62,661 bases of DNA from Subtercola sp. (lineage in GTDB: Bacteria; Actinomycetota; Actinomycetes; Actinomycetales; Microbacteriaceae), in assembly GCA_025463765.1 (NCBI GenBank), contig JAODBC010000052.1, positions 1 through 62,661 on the forward strand. Direction: 5' to 3'. How positions within the stretch are numbered: the first letter of the stretch is position 1; each line of letters begins with the position of its first letter. Below the pieces are notes generated by a model, which was not told the DNA's origin, searched no databases, and was given only the letters and a program-made list of their open reading frames with translations. Positions 16,177 through 23,798 of the stretch are shown piece after piece. Position numbers and translations under genes: made by a program.

Positions 16177-17370
16177 TCAGTACCAGTGCGGGTCGGTGTT
16201 CTGCGAGTGGGCCCACGCGCCGCACGGTGAGCCATAGGAGCGCTGAATGTACGACAGGCCCCAGTTGATCTGCGTCTGGTAGTTGGTGCGCCAGTCGGAG
16301 CCAGCCGTGGCCATCTTGTCGCCGGGCAGCGACTGGGGAATGCCGTAGGCTCCACCGTCTTCGTTGTAGGCGTTCACGCGCCAGCCCGACTCGCGGTTCC
16401 AGAGGCTCACGAGGCACGAGAATTGGTCGCTGCCCCAGCCCATCGCCGACACCTGGCTCGACGCATACGACTGGGCGGCACCCACATCGACCACGACAGA
16501 CCCCGGCGGCAGACCTGCGCTCGAGCCCGACCCTGAATCAGAACCGGAGTCGGAGCCCGAACTCGCCGCTGCTGCAGCGGCCGCCGCTGCCGCCGCCTTC
16601 TGAGCGGCGATGTTCGCGGCTTCGATCTGGCCTTGCCGGTACTGTTCCACGATCTGGGCGGTCGAGTTCTGCAGCGAGGCCAGCTGAGCGTAGAGAACAG
16701 CGCTCTTGGCCTGCTGGTCGGCGACCTGAGCATCCGCTGCCTGTTGGGCGGCCGCGGCGTCGTCGGCCGCCTTCTGCGCGGCGGTGGCGAGTGTCTGCCG
16801 TGCTGTTTCGGCGACCGCGGCCTGGTCTTTCAGGCTTGTCGCGAGGTTCTGCGCCGACGTCGCGAGCGCGTTCAGCTGGGCCGACTGCTGAGTGAGCTTG
16901 CTCATGGTGCCGAGCTGGTAGAGCAGCGACTCCGCGTTGCCGCTGTTCAGCAGCAACGATGCGCTGCTGCTGCCACCCGAGCGGTACAGCGACGCCGCCA
17001 ACTCGCCGACCTGCTGTTTCGCTGCGACCGCTTTTGTCTCGGCGTCGCTCGCCCGCTGGGTGGCGGTATCGGCGACCTGCGTCGCCGACTGCAGCGCCGA
17101 CTGGGCAGCCAGATACTCGTTGCCCTTCTTGACCGCCTCATCGCCGAGCTGGGCTGCTTGCGCCTCGAGCCCGGTGAGCAGGCTGTTGATGTTGTCGACC
17201 TCGGCGGCCTTGGCCGCCTCGTTCTGCTTCGCCGCGTTCACGTCGTCCCAGCTCGGGTAGTCGCTGAGCACGATCGGCGACGTCACGGCAGCGTTCGCCG
17301 TCAGCGGTGTCGCGACGGCGGCCAGCACGACGAGCACCGCTGCCGTGAGGAGTCGCACAGATCGAGGCAT
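16177..17370 (-). CDS. Secreted coiled-coil protein with lytic transglycosylase-like domain
   Basis: 397 aa. A signal peptide (MPRSVRLLTAAVLVVLAAVATPL to ANA) precedes ~200 residues of Ala/Gln-rich coiled coil of the type found in NlpC/P60 and EnvC-like activators. A run of ~10 Ala and an SGSDSGSDSGSGSS linker follow. The C-terminal ~90 residues are an SLT/Rpf-like domain: FSCLVSLWNRESGW with a likely catalytic Glu, then YGIPQSLPGDKM and INWGLSYIQRSYGSPCGAW. It probably cleaves or remodels peptidoglycan outside the membrane. It is convergent with the deacetylase gene. Confidence 0.9.
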   Translation of the reverse strand: MPRSVRLLTAAVLVVLAAVATPLTANAAVTSPIVLSDYPSWDDVNAAKQNEAAKAAEVDNINSLLTGLEAQAAQLGDEAVKKGNEYLAAQSALQSATQVADTATQRASDAETKAVAAKQQVGELAASLYRSGGSSSASLLLNSGNAESLLYQLGTMSKLTQQSAQLNALATSAQNLATSLKDQAAVAETARQTLATAAQKAADDAAAAQQAADAQVADQQAKSAVLYAQLASLQNSTAQIVEQYRQGQIEAANIAAQKAAAAAAAAAAASSGSDSGSDSGSGSSAGLPPGSVVVDVGAAQSYASSQVSAMGWGSDQFSCLVSLWNRESGWRVNAYNEDGGAYGIPQSLPGDKMATAGSDWRTNYQTQINWGLSYIQRSYGSPCGAWAHSQNTDPHWY

Positions 17371-17420
17371 CCCTCTACGCTAGGCGACTCGTTTGTAAAT
17401 CTTTGGAACGACTCTGCTAA

Positions 17421-18047
17421 TCAGCTGAAGATCGGGTCTCGCGTGCGGCTGCGCTTCAATTCGAAGAAGCCATCGAAGCTCGCCGCCGCGACAACGCCGT
17501 CCCACAGCGTGAGCGCCTGCTCGCCCTTCGGCGCCGGCGAAATGACGGGGCCGAAGAAGGCCACGCCATTCAAGCTCAGGATGGGCGTTCCCACGTCTTG
17601 GCCCACCAGCTCGATGCCGCTGTTGTGCGACGCGCGCAACTGCTGCTCGAACTCGAACGGCTTGTCCGCCGGATCGGCCGGCGCGTACGCAACGAGGTCG
17701 GCCGCAAGACCCACTTCTTCGAGCGACTCGCTCATCACGGCATCCACATCGGTGCGCTGGCCGAGGTGGATGCGCGTTCCGAGTGCGTCGTACAGGGGCT
17801 TGACCACCGCGTCGCCGTGCAGCTCCTTCGCCGCGGCTACGAGCTGTGCGTAGCGCAGGGCGCGGGGGAAGAACGCGCGGTACGACTCGGAGACATCGTT
17901 GTTCTCATTGAGAATCGCGAGGCTCATAATGTGCCACGACACATCGAGGTCACGATGGGGTGCTACTTCGTCGACCCATCGGCTGGTCATCCATGCCCAG
18001 GGGCACGAGGGATCGAACCAGAAGTGCACGCGAGTTGAATCTGTCAT
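17421..18047 (-). CDS. DsbA-fold mycothiol-dependent nitroreductase homologue (Rv2466c family)
   Basis: 208 aa. Strong similarity from memory to Mycobacterium tuberculosis Rv2466c, including WFDPSCPW, TSRWVDEV, HIMSLAILNENNDV, SHNSGIELVGQDVGTPIL and NGVAFFGPVISP...LWDGVV...FFELKRSRT. Rv2466c has a CPWC active site; this protein reads CPWA (residues ~15-18), so the second cysteine is missing and a monothiol mechanism with mycothiol is expected. It is a cytosolic redox enzyme. It starts at ATG 18047, divergent from yceI with a 110-bp shared control region. Confidence 0.9.
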   Translation of the reverse strand: MTDSTRVHFWFDPSCPWAWMTSRWVDEVAPHRDLDVSWHIMSLAILNENNDVSESYRAFFPRALRYAQLVAAAKELHGDAVVKPLYDALGTRIHLGQRTDVDAVMSESLEEVGLAADLVAYAPADPADKPFEFEQQLRASHNSGIELVGQDVGTPILSLNGVAFFGPVISPAPKGEQALTLWDGVVAAASFDGFFELKRSRTRDPIFS

Positions 18048-18088
18048 GTAACAAACTCTCTCACTCGTGGGAATAAAAACTCCATTCG

Positions 18089-18100
18089 ATACATTTGTAT
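18089..18100. promoter_or_regulatory. Palindrome and -10-like box in a divergent promoter region
   Basis: ATACA-TT-TGTAT (18089-18100) lies midway between the divergent Rv2466c-like and yceI genes and overlaps a -10-like TATAGA (18098-18103) directed at yceI. It may be an operator shared by both genes. The regulator is not identified. Confidence 0.35.
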
Positions 18101-18157
18101 AGACGCGGGCAGCCTTATGCCTTCATCCCTTTGAAGCAATTGAAGAGAAGAGAAATC

Positions 18158-18712
18158 ATGACTGACACCTACCAGATTCCGGGCCACAAAGCGGGAACGT
18201 GGACCATCGACCCCTCGCACAGCGAGGTCTCCTTCAGCGTTCGCCACCTGCTCATCAGCAAGGTCAAGGGCAAGTTCGAGAAGTTCGACGCCACCTTCGT
18301 GACCGGCGAGAGCCCCCTCGACACCAAGCTCACCGCGACCGCAGAGGTCGAGTCGATCAACACCGGTGACGCCAACCGCGACGGCCACCTGCGCACCAAC
18401 GACTTCTTCAACGCTCCCGAGTTCCCGACCATCACGTTCGTCTCCGACGGCGTCGTGGCCGAGAAAGACGACCTGCTCGTCACCGGCACGCTGACCATCA
18501 AGGGCGTCAGCAAAGAGGTCACCTTCACCGTCGAATTCGGTGGCTTCGGCAGCGACCTGTACGGCAACTACAAGCTCGGTCTGACCGCAAAGGCCGTCAT
18601 CAACCGCAATGACTTCGGTGTGAACTGGAACGCTCCGCTCGAGGCCGGCGGCGTGCTGGTCGGCGACGACGTCACGATCAACATCGACCTGCAGGCTGCA
18701 CTGCAAGCCTAA
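18158..18712 (+). CDS. YceI family protein
   Basis: 184 aa. The lipocalin-like YceI fold is shown by GTWTIDPSHSEVSFSVRHLLISKVKGKF, then SPLDTKLTATAEVESINTGDANRDGHLRTNDFFNAPEFP, TGTLTIKGVSKEVTF and GLTAKAVINRNDFG. Family members bind long isoprenoid or amide lipids; some are secreted, but no signal peptide is present here, so it is cytoplasmic. ATG 18158 follows GAAGAG. The REP-like palindrome and a strong terminator follow the stop. An upstream in-frame ATG at 18095 is rejected because the extension is not family-like. Confidence 0.93.
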   Translation: MTDTYQIPGHKAGTWTIDPSHSEVSFSVRHLLISKVKGKFEKFDATFVTGESPLDTKLTATAEVESINTGDANRDGHLRTNDFFNAPEFPTITFVSDGVVAEKDDLLVTGTLTIKGVSKEVTFTVEFGGFGSDLYGNYKLGLTAKAVINRNDFGVNWNAPLEAGGVLVGDDVTINIDLQAALQA

Positions 18713-18714
18713 TT

Positions 18715-18739
18715 GTGCGCCGCCGCCTCTGCGGCGCAC
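18715..18739. repeat. REP-like palindrome, copy 2
   Basis: GTGCGCCGC and GCGGCGCAC around the same CGCCTCT loop as copies 1 and 3, starting 3 bases after the yceI stop. A second hairpin (GAAGAAAGCG / CGCTTTCTTC, about 18782-18815) follows before the terminator. Confidence 0.8.
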
Positions 18740-18834
18740 GCCGGCATTTGCCTGCGCGCAGCGGTAGAGGCGCCGGAAAACGAAGAAAGCGACCTACACG
18801 CCGCCGCTTTCTTCCGATTCCGTTTTGCGCGGAA

Positions 18835-18871
18835 GCCGCCGACCTCCTTACGTGGGGTCGGCGGCTTTTTT
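18835..18871 (+). terminator. Rho-independent terminator after yceI
   Basis: GCCGCCGACC (18835-18844) pairs with GGTCGGCGGC (18856-18865) and is followed by six T. The last codons and the TAA (18848) of the convergent AlkZ-like gene lie inside this hairpin, so its C-terminal residues KKAADPT are encoded by the terminator. Confidence 0.9.
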
Positions 18872-20068
18872 CGTCTGCGGGGCGAGCGGCAAGCCAGAGT
18901 ACCGGGCATACGCTTCGGCCGTGCGCCGGATGCCGCGCTCCACGGCGGGCGTGACCGTGACGAAAGGGTCAGCGGTGACCGCCACCTGCTTCGTCGTGAC
19001 TCTGCGCGCCCAGGTGCCCACAACACGGCCGCTCGAGACGAGGGTGGGCAAGAACATGCCGTTGCCACCCGGCACGATTCGTTCGAAGTGGCCCGAATCC
19101 AGCGGCACGCTGCGGTCGGTGTAGCCGAGAATGTACTCGTCGAAGCCCGGCAACAGGTAGACGGCGCTGCCGCCCGCCCGTGCCGCACTGTCTGCGTCGA
19201 GCGTGCCGGCCGCCATCCAGTACTCGGCCCCGTCGATATCGACCGACTCCAGGTCTGGGCCCGCCAGCTCCAGCCCGATCTTCGCCTCTTTCACGAGCAC
19301 CTTCGACCACCACAGAAAGTCTTTTAGCGTGGCCGGCCCGTGGCTCCTGAAGTAACGCAGCACGAGTTCGCCGAGGCTCTCGTCACGCTCGAGGGCGCGT
19401 GGATGCCCGATCCACTCGTCGAGCAGCACCAGGGCCTGATTCGTGCCATTCGGGCCCACCATCGGCCCGAAGCAGATCGTTTTCGTGTGAGCGAGGTACC
19501 AGAGCAGGTGCACTCCGCGCTGACCCCGTGTCGAGACACCGCCGGCGTCGAAGGCGGCGAAGAGTTCGTCGCGGGTGAGGGCTGCACCACCGGCAAGGCT
19601 CGCCTCGGCCAGATCGCGGGCGCGGATGAACGCCTCTCTGTCGAGCCCGAGCGCGCGATGGCGGGTCGCCGCGCCGGTGAGGGTGCGCGCGGCGGTCAGA
19701 TCGAGCATCCACCCGAGGTCTTCACCCGGCACGAGGTGCAGGGTGCCGCGGAACGGCCAGGAGCGCACTACCTCGCCGTGGTCGAAAGCGGCCGCCACCT
19801 CGTCGCGAGTGCCGCCGGGCATCCGCAAGGCCACCGCCCAGAGAGCGCCCGGGAGGTCTTGCGCCTGCATGGCCGTCATCCAGCGCACGACGTCGGCCGC
19901 CGAGCGCGTCTGGGCCAACCGTGTCTGGGCCGAATTCGTCTGGATCGAATTCGTCTGGGTCGAATGCGTCTGGGCCGACTGTAGCTGGGCCGACTGTATC
20001 TGGGCCGAGCTGATGAGCTGGCTCGCCAGCCGAATGCGGGCGAGCCGGCTGCGTTCGGCGGCTTTCAT
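18848..20068 (-). CDS. Winged-helix DNA-binding protein, AlkZ/YcaQ-like (HTH_42)
   Basis: 406 aa of the COG3214 family, whose characterised members AlkZ and YcaQ are DNA glycosylases that unhook interstrand crosslinks. Recognisable parts: DVVRWMTAMQAQDLPGALWAVALR (~60-80), VRSWPFRGTLHLV, TRDELFAAF, LLWYLAHTKTICFGP and the C-terminal LLPGFDEYILGYTDR...PGGNGMFLPT. The catalytic QxQ/QxD motif region looks like the MQAQDLPG segment, so glycosylase activity is possible but not proven. The N-terminus is disrupted by seven five-residue repeats (SAQxx) from a 15-bp minisatellite. ATG 20068. Confidence 0.88.
   Translation of the reverse strand: MKAAERSRLARIRLASQLISSAQIQSAQLQSAQTHSTQTNSIQTNSAQTRLAQTRSAADVVRWMTAMQAQDLPGALWAVALRMPGGTRDEVAAAFDHGEVVRSWPFRGTLHLVPGEDLGWMLDLTAARTLTGAATRHRALGLDREAFIRARDLAEASLAGGAALTRDELFAAFDAGGVSTRGQRGVHLLWYLAHTKTICFGPMVGPNGTNQALVLLDEWIGHPRALERDESLGELVLRYFRSHGPATLKDFLWWSKVLVKEAKIGLELAGPDLESVDIDGAEYWMAAGTLDADSAARAGGSAVYLLPGFDEYILGYTDRSVPLDSGHFERIVPGGNGMFLPTLVSSGRVVGTWARRVTTKQVAVTADPFVTVTPAVERGIRRTAEAYARYSGLPLAPQTKKAADPT
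19905..20009 (-). repeat. 15-bp minisatellite, seven units, in the AlkZ-like gene
   Basis: Seven 15-bp units of the type TTCGTCTGGGTCGAA run in frame and encode the series SAQIQ, SAQLQ, SAQTH, STQTN, SIQTN, SAQTR, LAQTR near the N-terminus. They keep the reading frame and differ by a few bases each. It lies just before the first conserved helix of the domain. Confidence 0.9.
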
Positions 20069-20077
20069 GGCAGAACG

Positions 20078-21148
20078 CTACAGCAGGCCGGCGGCCCGCA
20101 TCTGCTTGGCGAGTCCGGAACCATCGGGCGCATACATCCACAGCGCCTGCGACTTCTCTGACATGTCTTCTGACTTCGAGCGACCGCCGGCCAGAACCGC
20201 CTCGCTGGGAGAAAGCTGCCGAATGGCGATGGCCGAGACGTTCTCGGGGTGCTGCTCTTCGAACTCGCCGTAGATCTCTTCGTCGTGCTGGCCGTCGTCG
20301 CCGACCAGCATCCACTTGATCTGCGGAAACTCTTCGGCGAGGCGGTGCAGGTTGTCGCGCTTGTGCTCGCGGCCGCTGCGGAACAGCCGGTCGTGCGTGG
20401 GCCCCCAGTCGGTGAGCAGCAGGGCCCCAGCCGGGTAGAGGTTGCGCGACAAGAATCGGGTGAGGGTCGGAGCCACGTTCCAGGCCCCGGTCGAGAGATA
20501 GATGGTGGGCGAACCCGGATGCCCGGCGGCCAGCCGGTCGAGCAGCACTGCCATGCCGGGGGTGGGCCGGCGTGCGTGCTCGTCGAGCACGAACGTGTTC
20601 CACGCCGCGAGCAGCGGGCGCGGCAGGGCCGTGACCATGACGGTGTCGTCGATGTCGCTGACCACGCCGAAGGTCGCGCTCGGGTCGATGACGTGCACCG
20701 GGGCCTCGACCACCTGCGAGTCTTCGGCCTGCAACGTGATGGTGTGCCAGCCCGGTTCGAGGCTTACGGCGAGTTCGGCGTCGACGACGCCACCGCGGTC
20801 AGCTTTGACCTGGTGCACGACGCCGTCGACCGTGACGGTGACCTCGACTTCGTTCACCGGCACACTGGTGAAACTGCGCCAGCCGCGCACCGTCTCGTCA
20901 CGCCGGCCGATGATGGGCAGCCGGCGGCGGCGCTTCTTGTCGCGGGTCAGCAGCACCCTGCTCAGCACCCGGATCCACGTGGTCGAGCCGTACCCCGTAT
21001 AAGGGATGACCGTGGTGTGGTAACCGCGTTTGCGCGCCCGGTTCTCGCGCAGTTCGTGAAACGCGTCTTCGATGCGAGCGGCCCGGTGCAAGATCAGTTC
21101 GGGGGTCACTTTCGACCCGGTGAAGGAGTGTTGCGGGTCGTTTAGCAC
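20078..21148 (-). CDS. App1-type phosphatidate phosphatase (DUF2183)
   Basis: 356 aa. The N-terminal half contains YTGYGSTTWIRVLSRVLL and a beta-rich region (VNEVEVTVTVDGVVHQVKAD). The C-terminal half is the App1 catalytic domain with the HAD-type motif SDIDDTVMVT (DxDxT, ~165), TIYLSTGAWNVAPTLTRFL, LLLTDWGPT and WMLVGDDGQHDEEIY. Yeast App1 dephosphorylates phosphatidic acid; bacterial relatives have the same motifs but an unproven substrate. It starts at GTG 21148 and lies 9 bp upstream of the AlkZ-like gene, so the two form an operon. Confidence 0.9.
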   Translation of the reverse strand: MLNDPQHSFTGSKVTPELILHRAARIEDAFHELRENRARKRGYHTTVIPYTGYGSTTWIRVLSRVLLTRDKKRRRRLPIIGRRDETVRGWRSFTSVPVNEVEVTVTVDGVVHQVKADRGGVVDAELAVSLEPGWHTITLQAEDSQVVEAPVHVIDPSATFGVVSDIDDTVMVTALPRPLLAAWNTFVLDEHARRPTPGMAVLLDRLAAGHPGSPTIYLSTGAWNVAPTLTRFLSRNLYPAGALLLTDWGPTHDRLFRSGREHKRDNLHRLAEEFPQIKWMLVGDDGQHDEEIYGEFEEQHPENVSAIAIRQLSPSEAVLAGGRSKSEDMSEKSQALWMYAPDGSGLAKQMRAAGLL

Positions 21149-21172
21149 CCACTCAGTCTGTCAGATCAGTCT

Positions 21173-21330
21173 GAGTACGGTACTCGGCGGCGGCCGTGCA
21201 GACCGGTCATTTCTGAGTACGAGAAAATATTGGGTGCGATTTCCTGTCAAACGATAGGGAATTTTCCCAGACACCGCGCCTGTTTTGTCTGCTCTTCGCC
21301 TACTCGGAGTAACATGAAGATTACTTGTAA
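21173..21330. promoter_or_regulatory. Palindromes in the App1/TetR divergent region
   Basis: Two distinct symmetric sites. GAGTAC-G-GTACTC (21173-21185) lies near the App1 start, with a half copy CTGAGTAC at about 21214. GTAA-N8-TTAC-TT-GTAA (21309-21330) lies 11 bases before the TetR start and is a likely TetR operator for autoregulation. The 193-bp gap holds no gene. Confidence 0.4.
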
Positions 21331-21341
21331 CAACGAAGGGG

Positions 21342-21992
21342 ATGGCGAAAGTGTCGCTCAGTAAGCTCATCGACGAAACCCTGCTCGAGATGGTCAACGT
21401 TCGCAACGAGCCCGTGCAGGTTCGCAGCTCGACCCGCATCTCAGCGCTCGTCGACGCGGCGGCCGAGGTCGTCGAAGAGGTCGGTGTCGAGCGCATGACA
21501 ACGGCGATGGTCGCTGAGCGTGCCGGTGCCTCCATCGGCACGGTCTACCGCTACTTTCCCGATCGCATCGCGGTGCTCTCGGCGCTGAGCCTTCGCAGCA
21601 TGGATCGCTTTCTGCGCCAGACTCGCGAGAACATTCTGCGCGAGAAGCCCGAGTCCTGGATCGATCTGCTGATGATCTCGTTCGACACCGGCGTCGAGAT
21701 GCACCGCACCGAGGTGGGCTTCACGTCGATTCGTCTGGGCGATCTCGTCTCGTATCCCGAGGTGGAGCCCTCGGGCATCCGCTCGGCCCGCATCGCCAAA
21801 GCTTTCGCCGCCATCATCAGCGAAGACTTCGGTCTGGCCGAGACCGACGAACTGACACTGCGCATCGAGATGAGTGTCAACATGACCGACGCGCTGCTCA
21901 CTCGTGCATTCGTCACCGACAAGAAGGGCGACGAGGCGATCATCGCCGAAGCCCGCAAGATCGTGCACGGGTACCTGACCTCCACCGATTAG
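21342..21992 (+). CDS. TetR/AcrR family transcriptional regulator
   Basis: 216 aa. The DNA-binding domain is at residues ~30-80: TRISALVDAAAEVVEEVGVERMTTAMVAERAGASIGTVYRYFPDRIAVL, with the helix-turn-helix recognition helix ASIGTVYRYF. The rest is a helical ligand-binding and dimer domain with no recognisable ligand motif. ATG 21342 follows GAAGGGG. It is transcribed toward the osmoprotectant transporter operon and may control it or the divergent App1 gene; the palindromes upstream fit autoregulation. Confidence 0.92.
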   Translation: MAKVSLSKLIDETLLEMVNVRNEPVQVRSSTRISALVDAAAEVVEEVGVERMTTAMVAERAGASIGTVYRYFPDRIAVLSALSLRSMDRFLRQTRENILREKPESWIDLLMISFDTGVEMHRTEVGFTSIRLGDLVSYPEVEPSGIRSARIAKAFAAIISEDFGLAETDELTLRIEMSVNMTDALLTRAFVTDKKGDEAIIAEARKIVHGYLTSTD

Positions 21993-22047
21993 TCGAGTCA
22001 CCCTCCGAATGTCGGTGGGGTACGCAACAATTCGTCAAGGGCCGGTT

Positions 22048-22060
22048 TTGGCTTTGCCAA
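22048..22060. promoter_or_regulatory. TTGGC-TTT-GCCAA palindrome upstream of the ABC importer
   Basis: Perfect 5-bp arms with a 3-base centre, 58 bases before the first gene of the osmoprotectant operon. It is a candidate operator; the regulator is unknown. Confidence 0.3.
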
Positions 22061-22117
22061 TCCCGACCAGAGATGTTTTGCTTGGCGCACGCCCGCACGC
22101 GACGAATGGATGGCGAC

Positions 22118-22930
22118 ATGATCGAATTCCGCACGGTCACCAAACAGTTCCCTGACGGAACGGTGGCCGTCGACGAGTTCAGCCTGGTCATTCCTGCGCG
22201 CCAGACCACGGTTCTGGTCGGGTCATCGGGGTCGGGCAAGACGACCCTTCTGCGCATGATCAACCGCATGGTCGAGAAGACCAGCGGCGAAATCGAGATC
22301 GACGGTGAGAGCATCTACAAGCTCAACCCTGTCGCGCTACGGCGCAGCATCGGCTACGTCATGCAGAACTCCGGTCTGCTGCCGCACCGCAAGGTGATCG
22401 ATAACGTCGCGACCGTACCGTTGCTGAACGGCGTGAAAAAGGCGGATGCCCGGCGGGCCGCTCTCGATCTGCTCGACACCGTCGGGCTCGATCGTGCACT
22501 CGCCGACCGCTACCCCAGCCAGCTCTCGGGCGGGCAGCAGCAGCGTGTCGGTGTGGCGCGCGGGCTGGCCGCAAACCCGAACATCCTGCTGATGGACGAA
22601 CCCTTCGGCGCCGTCGACCCCATCGTGCGCGCCGAACTGCAGCAAGAGCTCGTGCGTCTGCAGCGTGAACTCGGCAAGACCATCGTGTTCGTCACGCACG
22701 ACATCGACGAGGCGTTTCTGCTCGGCGACCAGGTGGTGCTGCTCGAAAAGGGCGGTCGCATCGCGCAGAAGGGCACTCCCGCCGAAATCTTGTCGAGGCC
22801 GGCCAACGACTTCGTCGCCACGTTCATCGGCGCCGACCGCGGTCGGCGAGCACTGCGTGTCGAGGTGGTCAACGGGCGAAACGTGGTCGTCGACGCCGAC
22901 GGCCGGCCCACAGGAGTGTTGCAGGCATGA
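22118..22930 (+). CDS. Glycine betaine/osmoprotectant ABC transporter ATPase
   Basis: 270 aa, OpuCA/ProV-type. MIEFRTVTKQFPDGTVAVDEFSL, Walker A GSSGSGKTT, Q-loop VMQNSGLLPHRKV (typical of quaternary-amine transporters), signature LSGGQQQRVGVARGL, Walker B ILLMDEPFGAVD and H-loop VTHDIDEAFLLGD. There is no CBS domain pair at the C-terminus, so it is the short form. ATG 22118 fits the conserved start; the frame is open to 22073. It energises two permeases encoded downstream. The stop overlaps ATG 22927. Confidence 0.93.
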   Translation: MIEFRTVTKQFPDGTVAVDEFSLVIPARQTTVLVGSSGSGKTTLLRMINRMVEKTSGEIEIDGESIYKLNPVALRRSIGYVMQNSGLLPHRKVIDNVATVPLLNGVKKADARRAALDLLDTVGLDRALADRYPSQLSGGQQQRVGVARGLAANPNILLMDEPFGAVDPIVRAELQQELVRLQRELGKTIVFVTHDIDEAFLLGDQVVLLEKGGRIAQKGTPAEILSRPANDFVATFIGADRGRRALRVEVVNGRNVVVDADGRPTGVLQA

Positions 22931-23079
22931 CGACCGCCTCCTCGAGCGATACCCGTGTGCCCGGGCTCTTGCGCGACCACATCATGAGTTGCGGCCGCGT
23001 CGCTGCCGACCGGCTCAGTCGTCGGCGTTCGGTCGGCCTCGTCAATTGCTGGGCCGCGCTGAAACGAGCTCTGTCGTGA
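22927..23079 (+). CDS. Possible 50-aa protein coupled on both sides in the importer operon
   Basis: ATG 22927 overlaps the ATPase stop (ATGA), and the TGA at 23077-23079 overlaps the GTG of the first permease (GTGA). The frame has G/C-rich third positions like real genes here. The product (MTTASSSDTRVPGLL ... WAALKRALS) is basic with no match I know. It either is a genuine small protein or serves as a translation-coupling bridge. If it is not coding, a 145-bp gap inside the operon is unexplained. Confidence 0.45.
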   Translation: MTTASSSDTRVPGLLRDHIMSCGRVAADRLSRRRSVGLVNCWAALKRALS

Positions 23080-23798
23080 ACTGGGTCGTCAACAACATCG
23101 GTCTCATCTGGAGCCTGACTCTCGTTCAGGTCACCCTGGCCATCCCGCCGATCATTCTGGGCTTCATCATTTCGCTGCCTCTCGGCTGGCTCGCCAACCG
23201 GTTCCGCCTCACGCGCGGGGCCCTGCTCACCATCAGCGGCCTGCTGTACACGATTCCGTCGCTGCCGCTGTTCATCGCGCTTCCCGCGATACTCGGAACG
23301 GGCATCCTCGACCCCATCAACGTGGTCGTCGGCCTCACGATCTACGCCGTCGCCCTCATGGTGCGGCAGACAGCAGATGCCCTGGCCTCCGTCGACCCCG
23401 GTACCAAGCAGGCCGCCACGGCCATGGGCTTTTCGGGCTGGAGCCGGTTCTGGAAGGTCGAGTTCCCGCTTGCGGGGCCCGTGCTGCTGGCAGGATTACG
23501 TGTCGTCTCGGTCAGCACCGTGAGTCTGGTGAGCATCGGGTCGGTGATCGGCGTCACGAGCCTCGGCTATCTCTTTCTCAACGGGCTGCAGCGAGACATT
23601 CCGGGTGAGGTGATCAGCGGAATCGTCGCCACCCTGGTGATCGCCATCGTGTTCGACTTCATTCTCGTCGGCATCGGTCGCTTGCTGATGCCCTGGACGA
23701 GGGCCGACAGAACGACACGATCGTCTCGGCGGGCGAAAGGCATCAAGGCACCCGGCGTGCGCGCGGCAGAGAATCCCGTCGAGGTGATGGCGAAATGA
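23076..23798 (+). CDS. Osmoprotectant ABC transporter permease (OpuCB-like)
   Basis: 240 aa starting MNWVVNNIGLIWSLTLVQVTLAIPP, the usual start of OpuCB/ProW-type permeases. It has five to six membrane helices; the coupling loop is DALASVDPGTKQAATAMGFSGWSRFWKVEFPLAGPVLLAGLR, followed by VSIGSVIGVTSLGYLFLNGLQRD. The C-terminal ~35 residues are basic and cytoplasmic. GTG 23076 is chosen by homology of the start; the longer frame back to 22665 lies across the ATPase gene. The stop overlaps the next permease (ATGA). Confidence 0.92.
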   Translation: MNWVVNNIGLIWSLTLVQVTLAIPPIILGFIISLPLGWLANRFRLTRGALLTISGLLYTIPSLPLFIALPAILGTGILDPINVVVGLTIYAVALMVRQTADALASVDPGTKQAATAMGFSGWSRFWKVEFPLAGPVLLAGLRVVSVSTVSLVSIGSVIGVTSLGYLFLNGLQRDIPGEVISGIVATLVIAIVFDFILVGIGRLLMPWTRADRTTRSSRRAKGIKAPGVRAAENPVEVMAK

